Positions 13,942 to 20,488 of a DNA stretch of 22,748 nt are shown piece by piece. The position numbers and the translations under genes were made by a program. The notes beneath the pieces were generated by a model, which was given only the letters and a program-made list of their open reading frames with translations, did no database searches and was not told where the DNA came from. Source of the stretch: an uncultured Eubacteriales bacterium (GTDB lineage: Bacteria > Bacillota > Clostridia > Oscillospirales > RGIG7773); NCBI GenBank assembly GCA_934541205.1, contig CAKTDK010000011.1, positions 1 to 22,748 of the forward strand. Direction: 5' to 3'. Position 1 is the stretch's first letter. Each line of letters begins with the position of its first letter.

Positions 13942-14751
13942 ATGCCGAAATTTAAAAAATCCATAGCTGTATTTTTAATTGTTACAGTTGTTTTGGGCGG
14001 TATTTCATTTTTTGTTTTAAAAGATATTGAATTTGATGTTTTATATGTAAAATATATTTTTATTTTACTGATGTTTTTGCTGTCGGCTTTGATAGGATAT
14101 ATAATATCAAAAGGCACAGAAAATAAAGAAAATCAAAAATGTCTGGATTTGATAATTCACGGCTGCAATCCGAAAGCTTTTTTGCAAAAATACAGCGGTA
14201 TAATTAAAAAAGTTTCAAAAAAAAGCAGAAAAAATTCTGTTTATAAAGCTACATATTCTTTAGGTCTTATTGCTGACGGACAGTATGAAAAAGCAGTTTC
14301 GTATCTTTCTGATAGTATTTTGTCAGGAAAGAACAAAAAAGAGCTTAAAATAAATAGAGTAATATATAATTATTTATGTTCTGCTTATGGAAATTTAGGA
14401 GATTTTGAAAGCGGTAAAAAGTATCTTGAACATTTGAAAAATACCAATCAAGATATAAAGGAAAATAAACTTATTCCAAATGAGTTTGAAAGCGTAATAG
14501 AATTTTATGAGCATTTTTTGAACGATTATTCTTTAGAGGAAAGTATATTATATTTTGAAGACTATTTTAATACAAAAGCTTTTACGAGATATAATAAAGT
14601 AATGGTAAAATATAAGCTGTCTCTTTTATATAAGGAAGAGGGAAACAATGAAAAATATAATGAATGTATAGATTATGTTGAACGAAACGGAAAAGGACTT
14701 GCTGTGGCTGTTAAAGCAAGAGAAATGATAAATAATAATTTAAATATCTAA
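13942..14751 (+). CDS. Two-TM protein with helical (TPR-like) cytosolic region, unknown function
   Basis: About 269 aa from the ATG at 13942. I chose this ATG because GGAG lies 6 bases before it; an upstream TTG (13930) has no ribosome site. A basic start (MPKFKKS) leads into a hydrophobic helix (~7-26), a short acidic loop, a second hydrophobic helix (~36-56), then a ~210-residue soluble part. That part is alpha-helical with TPR-like spacing: SVYKATYSLGLIADGQYEKAVSYL, then YLCSAYGNLGDFESGKKYLE, then YKLSLLYKEEGNNEKYNE. The pattern G-x-[YF]-E-x-A at helix turns supports TPR repeats. Function unknown. It is the last gene of the aminotransferase-trpS-TagO operon; the membrane setting and the TagO-type neighbour make a cell-envelope role plausible, but that is inference. 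Confidence 0.78.
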   Translation: MPKFKKSIAVFLIVTVVLGGISFFVLKDIEFDVLYVKYIFILLMFLLSALIGYIISKGTENKENQKCLDLIIHGCNPKAFLQKYSGIIKKVSKKSRKNSVYKATYSLGLIADGQYEKAVSYLSDSILSGKNKKELKINRVIYNYLCSAYGNLGDFESGKKYLEHLKNTNQDIKENKLIPNEFESVIEFYEHFLNDYSLEESILYFEDYFNTKAFTRYNKVMVKYKLSLLYKEEGNNEKYNECIDYVERNGKGLAVAVKAREMINNNLNI

Positions 14752-14795
14752 AAAACACCGCAGAAAATAAAATTTATATTTTCTGCGGTGTTTTT
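14751..14795. terminator. Bidirectional intrinsic terminator
   Basis: A 19-bp perfect stem (14751-14769 with 14777-14795; core CACCGCAGAAAATA) has a 7-base loop, with A-tract and T-tract at its ends giving a U-tail on both strands. It touches the stop codon of each convergent gene. Confidence 0.92.
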
Positions 14796-15610
14796 TATTG
14801 TTTTACATTAACGTCAATCTGGGGGAAGGGAATAGATATTTTTTCTTTATCAAAAGCATTTTTAACCTGTTCTTTTATATCATAGGAAACAGTAAAATAG
14901 TCGTCTTTTTTTACCCAGACTTTTAAATCAATATCAACAGAAGAAGCATTATGAGAACAAACTCCTATAATATATTCCGGAGTTTCAAGACACAACGGAT
15001 GGTCGTTTACAATACGTTTTAAGACACTTTTAGCTTTGGAAATATCATCGTTATAAGAAATTGAAAAAACCAAATCCAAACGTCTTAAATCCTGTTTAGT
15101 ATAATTTATAATTCTTGAGTTTGCAAGCTGGCCGTTTGGGATAGTAATAGTTTTATTATCAGGCGTTATAAGAGTGGAGCAAAGCATATTAATTTCTTCT
15201 ACAGTGCCTGAAACAGTTAAATCATCAATAAAATCGCCTTTTAAAAAAGGTTTTGTTATAAGAATAATAATTCCCCCGGCTAAATTGGAAAGGCTGTTTT
15301 GAAGCGCTAAAGCTACTGCAACTCCGGCCGCTCCGATAGTGGCAACAAATGACGCTACCGGAATATTTATTATGGGAAGTACCGTCATAATCAGAAATAT
15401 CATACAAAGTATTCGTATACTGTTTATAATAAAAGGATGCATAGTTTCGTCTATTTTTCCTTTTTTAAGCCATTTTTTTAAAATATTTATGATGATTTTT
15501 ATAAGTATCAAGCCGATAAAAACTACTGCTATTGCAATCAGTAAATGAATTATAAAATCATATACTTTTTCTCCAAGCAAGTCTATAAAGTACTGTTTAA
15601 TTTTTATCAT
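14795..15610 (-). CDS. Small-conductance mechanosensitive channel, MscS family
   Basis: A 271-aa MscS-type channel, close to E. coli MscS in length (286), which opens on hypo-osmotic shock to release solutes from the cytoplasm. TM1 ~20-42, TM2 ~62-82 and pore helix TM3 ~86-118, containing the glycine/alanine-packed VATIGAAGVAVALALQNS and then LSNLAGGIIILITKPF, the signature of the pore. The cytosolic beta domain follows (GDFIDDLTVSGTVEEINML...TPDNKTITIPNG, ~126-165), with the alpha/beta vestibule ending in PFPQIDVNV. A GGGAGAT ribosome site precedes the ATG. It is the last gene of a four-gene minus-strand operon, 17 bases after an HD phosphohydrolase. Confidence 0.95.
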   Translation of the reverse strand: MIKIKQYFIDLLGEKVYDFIIHLLIAIAVVFIGLILIKIIINILKKWLKKGKIDETMHPFIINSIRILCMIFLIMTVLPIINIPVASFVATIGAAGVAVALALQNSLSNLAGGIIILITKPFLKGDFIDDLTVSGTVEEINMLCSTLITPDNKTITIPNGQLANSRIINYTKQDLRRLDLVFSISYNDDISKAKSVLKRIVNDHPLCLETPEYIIGVCSHNASSVDIDLKVWVKKDDYFTVSYDIKEQVKNAFDKEKISIPFPQIDVNVKQ

Positions 15611-15627
15611 AAAAATATCTCCCTTAA

Positions 15628-16296
15628 TTATAAAAGCTTTGAGTTATTTATTTCAAGATGAAAAGTTCCGCCGAGAAAATCAGCGGCTTTTTTACACATA
15701 AGCATTCTTTTTAGAAAAATTTCAAAATAATCTGTAACTGAACAGATAGATGTATCTATGGTAATATTTAATGTTATGGATTTTAAAGCTTCATTTACTG
15801 TTATTTCGGAATTTGTAACTGCAAAATTTACTCTTCCGTGTATGTTGTAGGCTCTGTTTTGAACTTGTACCCTGCTTCTTCTTACATCGCATTTATCTCC
15901 TATTATAAGAGCTGCGGTTATATAAGAAATGCTTTGACCGGTTTCTTCGTCATGATTTCCTATTGCGCTGCAAATATCAGCAATTTCAACAGGATTCATC
16001 CCCATTTTATTTAATATGGTAAAAGCCATAACGGCGCCGCTTTGAGCATGTTCAACACGATTTATACAGTTTCCTATATCGTGCATATAACAGGCGATTT
16101 TGCAAAGTTCTATATCTCTTTCTGAAATATTGTTTTCTTTTGCAAAGGCTTTTAAAATTTTTACTGCGTTTTCCCTTACAACGCCTACATGAGAAAAAGA
16201 ATGTTCGGTATATCCGAGAGAATATAAGACTTGATTTCCTTTTTTGATATATGCTTTTATTTCTTCTGAATTTTTTATATCTTCAAATGTTATCAT
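15628..16296 (-). CDS. HD-domain phosphohydrolase
   Basis: A 222-aa cytosolic protein with a metal-dependent HD domain. The ligand set is visible: His32/His36 in EHSFSHVGVV, His72-Asp73 in CYMHDIGNC, His83 in VEHAQSGA, His115-Asp116 in IGNHDEETG and Asp134 in IIGDKCDVRRSR. The extra His/His-Asp pairs between the core HD and the final Asp are typical of HD-GYP-like and PDE-type HD proteins that bind two metals, so a phosphodiesterase or nucleotide phosphohydrolase is likely. The C-terminal ~80 residues (beta-rich, 'VNFAVTNSEITVNEALKSITLNI') have no domain I recognise. AGGAGA is upstream of the ATG. It lies in an operon between a 105-aa protein and MscS. Substrate unknown. Confidence 0.88.
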   Translation of the reverse strand: MITFEDIKNSEEIKAYIKKGNQVLYSLGYTEHSFSHVGVVRENAVKILKAFAKENNISERDIELCKIACYMHDIGNCINRVEHAQSGAVMAFTILNKMGMNPVEIADICSAIGNHDEETGQSISYITAALIIGDKCDVRRSRVQVQNRAYNIHGRVNFAVTNSEITVNEALKSITLNITIDTSICSVTDYFEIFLKRMLMCKKAADFLGGTFHLEINNSKLL

Positions 16297-16308
16297 TTTA
16301 AAATTCTC

Positions 16309-16626
16309 CTATTTTCTGTGATACTTATAATAAGCTACATATACTTCTTTTTTATCTTTTGAAAAAACTTCCAGAACAACTCCGTCATGACTTAAAAGTT
16401 CTCCGGGATGAATGCTGTCCGCTTTTTCGCGAAATACAATTTTGTTATTGCACATAATTATGAATTCATCATCTGTAATATTCATATAGCCTTCTTTTCC
16501 AAGTACGATTTCTCCGTTTGGAGTTCTTCTTGTTAAGTAAGAAATTTTTCTTTTGTCAAGTTCGATAAGTATTTTTATATCGTTGTCTATTTTTATTTTT
16601 TTGCTTTTTTTGAAAAAATTAAACAT
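16309..16626 (-). CDS. Small 105-aa protein of unknown function
   Basis: About 105 aa from the ATG at 16626, preceded by GAGGA at a good distance. A longer frame to 16650 has no ribosome site and would run deeper into the upstream gene. Composition: a basic start (MFNFFKKSKKIKID), then KILIELDKRKISYLTRR, a Gly-turn segment (TPNGEIVLGKEGYMNITDDE) and two further strand-turn units ending in EVYVAYYKYHRK. It looks like a small all-beta protein, possibly SH3- or PH-like, but I recognise no family. It overlaps the upstream QueG-like gene by 8 bases (ATGTTTAA) and lies 12 bases before the HD gene, so it is tightly coupled in the operon. Confidence 0.7.
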   Translation of the reverse strand: MFNFFKKSKKIKIDNDIKILIELDKRKISYLTRRTPNGEIVLGKEGYMNITDDEFIIMCNNKIVFREKADSIHPGELLSHDGVVLEVFSKDKKEVYVAYYKYHRK

Positions 16627-17308
16627 TATTTTTCCTCGCTTTAAAAACATCGTTGCATACTTTTATACAAATTCCGCATACGGCACCTCTGCCTATGTGC
16701 ATAAAATTATTTTTCATATAATCGCTGCAGCTTTTTGCGTCGAATATAAAACTTCTGTCTTTTGTTTCATCAAAACATTCTCCCGTAATTGCCATAGCGG
16801 GACACGTTTTTACGCATTTGTCACAAAAAGCGCATGTGTTTTCTGTCGGACAAGGATCCGGCATTTCAATATCGCAGAATATAGTTCCAAGACGAACGCA
16901 GGGACCGAAATCTTTATGTATGAAAAGTGCGTTTTTTCCTATACTGCCCATTCCTGAAAGACGGGCGGCTTTTTTATGTGAATATCTTCCCTGATAACTG
17001 CTGCCTTTTGTATTTATGGATTGGGAAGCGGGAATAGGGATATAACTGTTTCCCATTTTTTCTATTAATAATCCTGTCTGCAAAATAAGAGAGTCAATAA
17101 AAGCATTTACAGCTCTATAATGGGTAAAATAAGTAAAGGTAGGCTGAGTTTCTATTTCTGAAATAACGGCGTCTGATAATTTTATCACTATTGAAATTGC
17201 GTTATTAAATTTTCCTACATTATCAGGCGTTTTTACAAATCCTACGTCGCTTGCGCCTTTTTCCAAAAGAAATTCTTTTATTTTATTAAGTTTCTCTATA
17301 TCAGTCAT
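16619..17308 (-). CDS. Short QueG-like double [4Fe-4S] protein
   Basis: 229 aa, related to epoxyqueuosine reductase (QueG) but much shorter than the ~380 aa of true QueG. The N-terminal half has the DUF1730-like pattern (GASDVGF..., ISIVIKLSDAVI, and RYSHKKAARLSGMGSIGKN, the part that binds the cobalamin side in QueG). The ferredoxin-like part has Cys159, 162, 165 and 169 (CAFCDKCVKTCP) and Cys194, 211, 214 and 218 (CSDYM and CGICIKVC), enough for two [4Fe-4S] clusters. It ends right after the second cluster, without the HEAT-like C-terminal extension. A function in queuosine synthesis is therefore uncertain; a different reductase is possible. It is the first gene of the operon (GGAG before ATG), with a promoter divergent from the YfbR-like gene. 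Confidence 0.82.
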   Translation of the reverse strand: MTDIEKLNKIKEFLLEKGASDVGFVKTPDNVGKFNNAISIVIKLSDAVISEIETQPTFTYFTHYRAVNAFIDSLILQTGLLIEKMGNSYIPIPASQSINTKGSSYQGRYSHKKAARLSGMGSIGKNALFIHKDFGPCVRLGTIFCDIEMPDPCPTENTCAFCDKCVKTCPAMAITGECFDETKDRSFIFDAKSCSDYMKNNFMHIGRGAVCGICIKVCNDVFKARKNNV

Positions 17309-17343
17309 TTTTTTCTCCGTTAAATAAAATATTAATGGTATAT

Positions 17344-17352
17344 ATTATATCA
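17344..17352 (-). promoter_or_regulatory. Extended -10 promoter of the QueG-like/HD/MscS operon
   Basis: On the minus strand, TGATATAAT (17352-17344) fits TGnTATAAT. No good -35 is present, as is usual for extended -10 promoters. It lies 36 bases before the ATG. Confidence 0.6.
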
Positions 17353-17367
17353 TAAATTTATTTTTTA

Positions 17368-17376
17368 TGGTATAAT
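17368..17376 (+). promoter_or_regulatory. Extended -10 promoter of the YfbR-like/MNT/HEPN operon
   Basis: TGGTATAAT (17368-17376) fits TGnTATAAT, with no clear -35. The start would be near 17383, ~36 bases before the TTG codon. It is the mirror of the minus-strand promoter 15 bases away. Confidence 0.6.
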
Positions 17377-17418
17377 AATTACAATAAAAGAACGCTAAAT
17401 AAACCGGGAGGGCTTTTT

Positions 17419-18000
17419 TTGGAAGAATATAATTTTTTTGCTTTTATAAACAGAATGAAATATATTATACGCTGGGGACTTATGAAAAATACGGAAAAAG
17501 AAAGCCTTAAAGAACATTCCTTTGACGTTGCGGTGATTTCTCACGGACTTTGTCTTATAGGAAATATATATTTTAAAAAGGATTATGATTTGACCAAAGT
17601 ACTTTCTTATGCAATGTATCATGACGGCGGTGAAATAATAACGGGAGATTTGCCTACGCCGGTAAAATATTTGGATAAGGAGATATCTGGTAAATATAAA
17701 GAGATTGAAAAGCTTGCTACAAAAAAGCTTTTAAATCAGCTTCCCAAAGAAATGAAAACAGAATATGAAAATATATTTTTTGATAATGATGACGCGACAA
17801 AGAAAATAGTAAAGGCAGCGGATAAATTATCCGCTTTGATAAAATGTGCTCAGGAACTATCGGCAGGAAATAAAGATTTTGAAAGCGCTTATGAAAGCAC
17901 TTTAAAATCTGTTAAAGAAATGAAAATGGAAGAAGTAGATTTCTTTTTGAAGCATTTTCTTCCGCCTTTTGAGAAAAATCTTGATCAAATAACTTTTTAA
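17419..18000 (+). CDS. YfbR-like HD-domain 5'-nucleotidase
   Basis: 193 aa, the same size as E. coli YfbR (199 aa), a deoxyribonucleoside 5'-monophosphatase. Motifs: RMKYIIRWGL (12-21), Glu-His 32-33 in LKEHSFDVA, Tyr-His-Asp 67-69 in MYHDGGEIITGDLPTPVKY (66-84), and Asp135 in KAADKLSAL. These are the metal and substrate positions of the HD_3/YfbR family, so it probably hydrolyses nucleoside 5'-monophosphates in the cytosol. I used the TTG start because GGGAGGG (17406-17412) lies 6 bases before it; no in-frame ATG with a ribosome site is near. It heads a plus-strand group with MNT and HEPN genes 15 bases downstream. HD enzymes can work in defence by draining nucleotides, but this one looks like housekeeping. 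Confidence 0.9.
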   Translation: MEEYNFFAFINRMKYIIRWGLMKNTEKESLKEHSFDVAVISHGLCLIGNIYFKKDYDLTKVLSYAMYHDGGEIITGDLPTPVKYLDKEISGKYKEIEKLATKKLLNQLPKEMKTEYENIFFDNDDATKKIVKAADKLSALIKCAQELSAGNKDFESAYESTLKSVKEMKMEEVDFFLKHFLPPFEKNLDQITF

Positions 18001-18015
18001 GAAAGGAAAATTATT

Positions 18016-18327
18016 ATGGAAAGAGAAGATCTTATAAATGAAATTGCGAAAGAGATATCAAAAAAATATCCGGTTTCTTTTATTTATCTTTATAACACAA
18101 AAGTAAATGTTACGGGAGAAAAAATAAAACAGTTTGATATAGCCGTTATTATAGAAGATGGAAATTCCAAGGAAACGGAAAAAGATATATACTTAAATAT
18201 TTTAAGTGAAATTCCCTTTGTTTGTCTTTGCTATACCAAAGAAGAATGGGAAAATCTTTTAAAGGATGAATACAGCTTCGCCAGCAGGATAACAAAGAAG
18301 GGACAGTTGATTTATGGGCAGATATAG
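18016..18327 (+). CDS. Degenerate MNT-type nucleotidyltransferase (HEPN partner)
   Basis: A 103-aa protein with the size and fold pattern of a minimal nucleotidyltransferase (MNT), the usual antitoxin partner of HEPN RNases. The canonical core is Gly-Ser, then x(7-9), then Ser-Asp-Ile-Asp. Here the Gly-Ser is replaced by Tyr26-Asn27 (FIYLYNTKV) and the acidic pair is QFDIAV, with Asp41 kept but the second Asp replaced by Ala43. Metal-dependent transfer activity is therefore probably lost. The rest (ERE.LINEIAKEISKKY helix, PFVCLCYTKEEWENLL strand-helix) fits the MNT fold. An AAAGGA site precedes the ATG. It overlaps the HEPN gene start by 14 bases. Family call is by pattern and context, so moderate. 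Confidence 0.68.
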   Translation: MEREDLINEIAKEISKKYPVSFIYLYNTKVNVTGEKIKQFDIAVIIEDGNSKETEKDIYLNILSEIPFVCLCYTKEEWENLLKDEYSFASRITKKGQLIYGQI

Positions 18328-18724
18328 AGGACAAAGAGGAGATTCAAAAAGTTATATTGACTGGCTTGATAAATCTGATGATGATTTGGAGGCTGCAAGA
18401 ATACTGAAAAATTGCAGAGGAGATAATGAAATAATAGCGTTTCATTGTCAGCAGTGTATAGAAAAAGCCCTGAAAGCTTATCTATTGTTAAAAGCAGGAC
18501 GACATTTTGACGGCCATTCTTTGATATATTTGTGCAGAAAGGCTTGTGATTTTGATGAAAGTTTCAAGCAGTGGCTTGACGAAAGCGCTGATTTAAACAG
18601 ATATTATATAGAAACAAGATATCCGGCGGATATGCCTCTCAATATAAGTGATAAACAAATTGAAAAGCTGTACAAAATGGCTTTTGATATGTTTTCTTAC
18701 ATAGAAGGAAAAATTGCCGCATAG
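18314..18724 (+). CDS. HEPN-domain protein, putative RNase toxin
   Basis: A 136-aa all-helical HEPN protein. Helix 1 'DWLDKSDDDLEAARILKN' (16-33), helix 2 'EIIAFHCQQCIEKALKAYLL' (39-58, the classic FxxQQxxEKALKAxL pattern), then the catalytic-type motif Arg63-x4-His68 in GRHFDGHSL, and helices containing LNRYYIETRYPADMP (91-105). RxxxxH is the nuclease motif of HEPN RNases. The Tyr of the HepT-type RX4HXY motif, the AMPylation site, is absent here (His68-Ser-Leu). The gene overlaps the upstream MNT-like gene by 14 bases, as in HEPN-MNT toxin-antitoxin pairs. The ribosome site AAGGGA is 10 bases before ATG. No terminator follows; the recA promoter begins 26 bases later. Confidence 0.85.
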   Translation: MGRYRGQRGDSKSYIDWLDKSDDDLEAARILKNCRGDNEIIAFHCQQCIEKALKAYLLLKAGRHFDGHSLIYLCRKACDFDESFKQWLDESADLNRYYIETRYPADMPLNISDKQIEKLYKMAFDMFSYIEGKIAA

Positions 18725-18749
18725 CGTATGACGTATGTTACTTTTATTA

Positions 18750-18778
18750 TTGATTTAATGAAAAAAATGTTGTATAAT
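18750..18778 (+). promoter_or_regulatory. Sigma-A promoter of recA
   Basis: TTGATT (18750-18755), a 17-base spacer and TATAAT (18773-18778). It begins ~60 bases before the recA ATG. No GAAC-N4-GTTC LexA box overlaps it. Confidence 0.78.
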
Positions 18779-18809
18779 TTTATCATATAGAGTTTTTTGG
18801 AGGTTACTT

Positions 18810-19865
18810 ATGGACAGACAGCAGGCTTTGCGTACAGCGCTTGACCAAATAGAAAAACAATTCGGTAAAGGTTCTATTATGCGCCTTGGAGAAAATACTA
18901 CAATGAATGTGGAGGCTATTTCAACAGGCTCTATTTCTCTTGATATAGCTCTTGGAATAGGCGGAGTTCCCAAAGGAAGAATAATAGAAATTTACGGGCC
19001 TGAATCATCGGGAAAAACAACAGTGGCACTTCATGTGGTTGCGCAAGCGCAGAAAAACGGAGGCACTGCTGCGTTTATTGATGCTGAGCATGCGCTGGAT
19101 CCTGTTTATGCAAAGGCACTTGGTGTTGACGTGGATAATCTTCTTGTATCTCAGCCTGATACGGGCGAAGACGCTCTTGAAATTACTGAAGCTCTTGTAA
19201 GAAGCGGAGCTATTGACGCGCTTGTTGTGGACTCTGTTGCCGCTTTGGTGCCGAAATCCGAAATAGACGGAAATATGGGAGATTCCCACATGGGACTTCA
19301 GGCAAGACTTATGTCTCAGGCTTTGAGAAAGCTTGCCGGCTTTATTTCAAAGTCAAACTGCGTTGTAATTTTTATAAATCAGCTTCGTTCAAAAATAGGA
19401 GTTGTTTACGGTAATCCTGAAACTACTACGGGCGGAAACGCATTAAAATATTATGCTTCTGTACGTATGGAAGTTCGAAGAACCGAGACTTTAAAAAACG
19501 GTACTGAAATGATTGGTTCAAGAACAAAAGTAAAAGTTGTGAAAAATAAAATAGCGCCTCCTTTTAAAGAAGCAATGTTTGATATTATGTACGGTGAAGG
19601 AATTTCAAAAGCAGGTGAACTTGTTGACCTTGGAGTTCAGCTTGATATAATCAAAAAAAGCGGCGCATGGTTTTCGTATAAAGATACAAGAATAGGTCAA
19701 GGAAGAGATAATGCAAAAACTTATCTTCTTGAAAATCCTGAAATTGCCAAAGAAGTAGAAGATTATATTATGGAAAACAAAGATAAGCTTTCTGTAACCG
19801 GCAAAGCAAAGAAAAAAGCTGTTGCAAAGGATACATCTGTTGATGTGACAGTTGATGAAGAATAA
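18810..19865 (+). CDS. recA: Recombinase RecA
   Basis: 351 aa, full length. RecA forms filaments on single-stranded DNA, drives strand exchange and stimulates LexA self-cleavage. Walker A GPESSGKT is at 63-70, AFIDAEHALD (91-100) carries the catalytic Glu region, Walker B is LVVDSVAALVP, and loop L2 is at INQLRSKIGVVYGNPETTTGG. The tail is acidic (DVTVDEE). It starts after TTGGAGG. The recX ATG overlaps the recA stop by one base (TAATG), so both come from one message and the regulator is made alongside RecA. Codon use is less AT-biased than the rest of the window, as expected for a conserved, well-expressed gene. Confidence 0.99.
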   Translation: MDRQQALRTALDQIEKQFGKGSIMRLGENTTMNVEAISTGSISLDIALGIGGVPKGRIIEIYGPESSGKTTVALHVVAQAQKNGGTAAFIDAEHALDPVYAKALGVDVDNLLVSQPDTGEDALEITEALVRSGAIDALVVDSVAALVPKSEIDGNMGDSHMGLQARLMSQALRKLAGFISKSNCVVIFINQLRSKIGVVYGNPETTTGGNALKYYASVRMEVRRTETLKNGTEMIGSRTKVKVVKNKIAPPFKEAMFDIMYGEGISKAGELVDLGVQLDIIKKSGAWFSYKDTRIGQGRDNAKTYLLENPEIAKEVEDYIMENKDKLSVTGKAKKKAVAKDTSVDVTVDEE

Positions 19866-20488
19866 TGAAAATTACCGATATAAAATCACTTGGTGATGGT
19901 TATAAGTACAATATTTTTATAGAAGATAAATGCATTGAAAATGTAGACTATGATTTTGTCGTTACTTTTGACCTTAACGCCGGTAAAGAGATAAATTCTG
20001 ATGTTGCGGCAATGCTTTTTAATTATGAAGAATTTTCAGCAGCTTTAAAAAAAGCGTATAATATATTGTCTTTTCGTTCACATGGTAAAAAAGAACTTAT
20101 AAAAAAGCTTATGTCAAAAAATATAGAAAAACAGGCGGCAGAGTATGCCGCTTTCTATATGGTACAAAAGGGATATATAAACGATGAAAATTATGCCATA
20201 GAGCTTTTGGAATATTATAACGGCAAAGGTTTCGGAAAGAGCAGAATAAGAACCGAAATGATAAAAAAGGGCCTTTCAAAGGATATAATAGACGACGTTT
20301 TGGAAGACTTTGAAAACGATTATAAAAAAATAAGAGAAATTTTGCAAAACAGATATTCTGTGCAGGATTTAAAAGATAAAAAAATAAAAAACAGAGCAGT
20401 TTCTTATCTTTTGAGACAAGGCTATTCTTATGATGAAATTTTTAGCCAGATAAGAGATTATACGGAGGAATATGATGAAATCTATTAA
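19865..20488 (+). CDS. recX: Regulatory protein RecX
   Basis: 207 aa; binds RecA filaments and modulates (usually limits) recombinase activity. The central and C-terminal part has the three-helix repeat pattern: ILSFRSHGKKELIKKLMSKN (~67-86), AAFYMVQKGYINDENYAIEL (~94-113), GKGFGKSRIRTEMIKKGLSK (~118-137) and AVSYLLRQGYSYDEIFSQI (~180-198). The N-terminal ~60 residues form a small beta region, common in the longer Firmicute forms. Its start codon overlaps the recA stop. It ends inside the rimO reading frame (the rimO ATG used here, 20475, lies 14 bases before the recX end). Confidence 0.95.
   Translation: MKITDIKSLGDGYKYNIFIEDKCIENVDYDFVVTFDLNAGKEINSDVAAMLFNYEEFSAALKKAYNILSFRSHGKKELIKKLMSKNIEKQAAEYAAFYMVQKGYINDENYAIELLEYYNGKGFGKSRIRTEMIKKGLSKDIIDDVLEDFENDYKKIREILQNRYSVQDLKDKKIKNRAVSYLLRQGYSYDEIFSQIRDYTEEYDEIY

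Noticed and set aside
16553..16957. Plus-strand open frame across the 105-aa and QueG-like genes
   Set aside because: It is antisense to two genes with clear starts and motifs; no ribosome site.
18721..18809. LexA (SOS) box in the recA promoter
   Set aside because: I looked for GAAC-N4-GTTC and close variants around 18725-18790. Only the CGTATGACGTATG direct repeat is present, which does not fit.
19005..19289. Long open frame on the minus strand inside recA
   Set aside because: It lies antisense to the Walker A and core region of recA, has no ribosome site, and its content (Arg/His/Ser-rich) is what antisense of a conserved gene gives.
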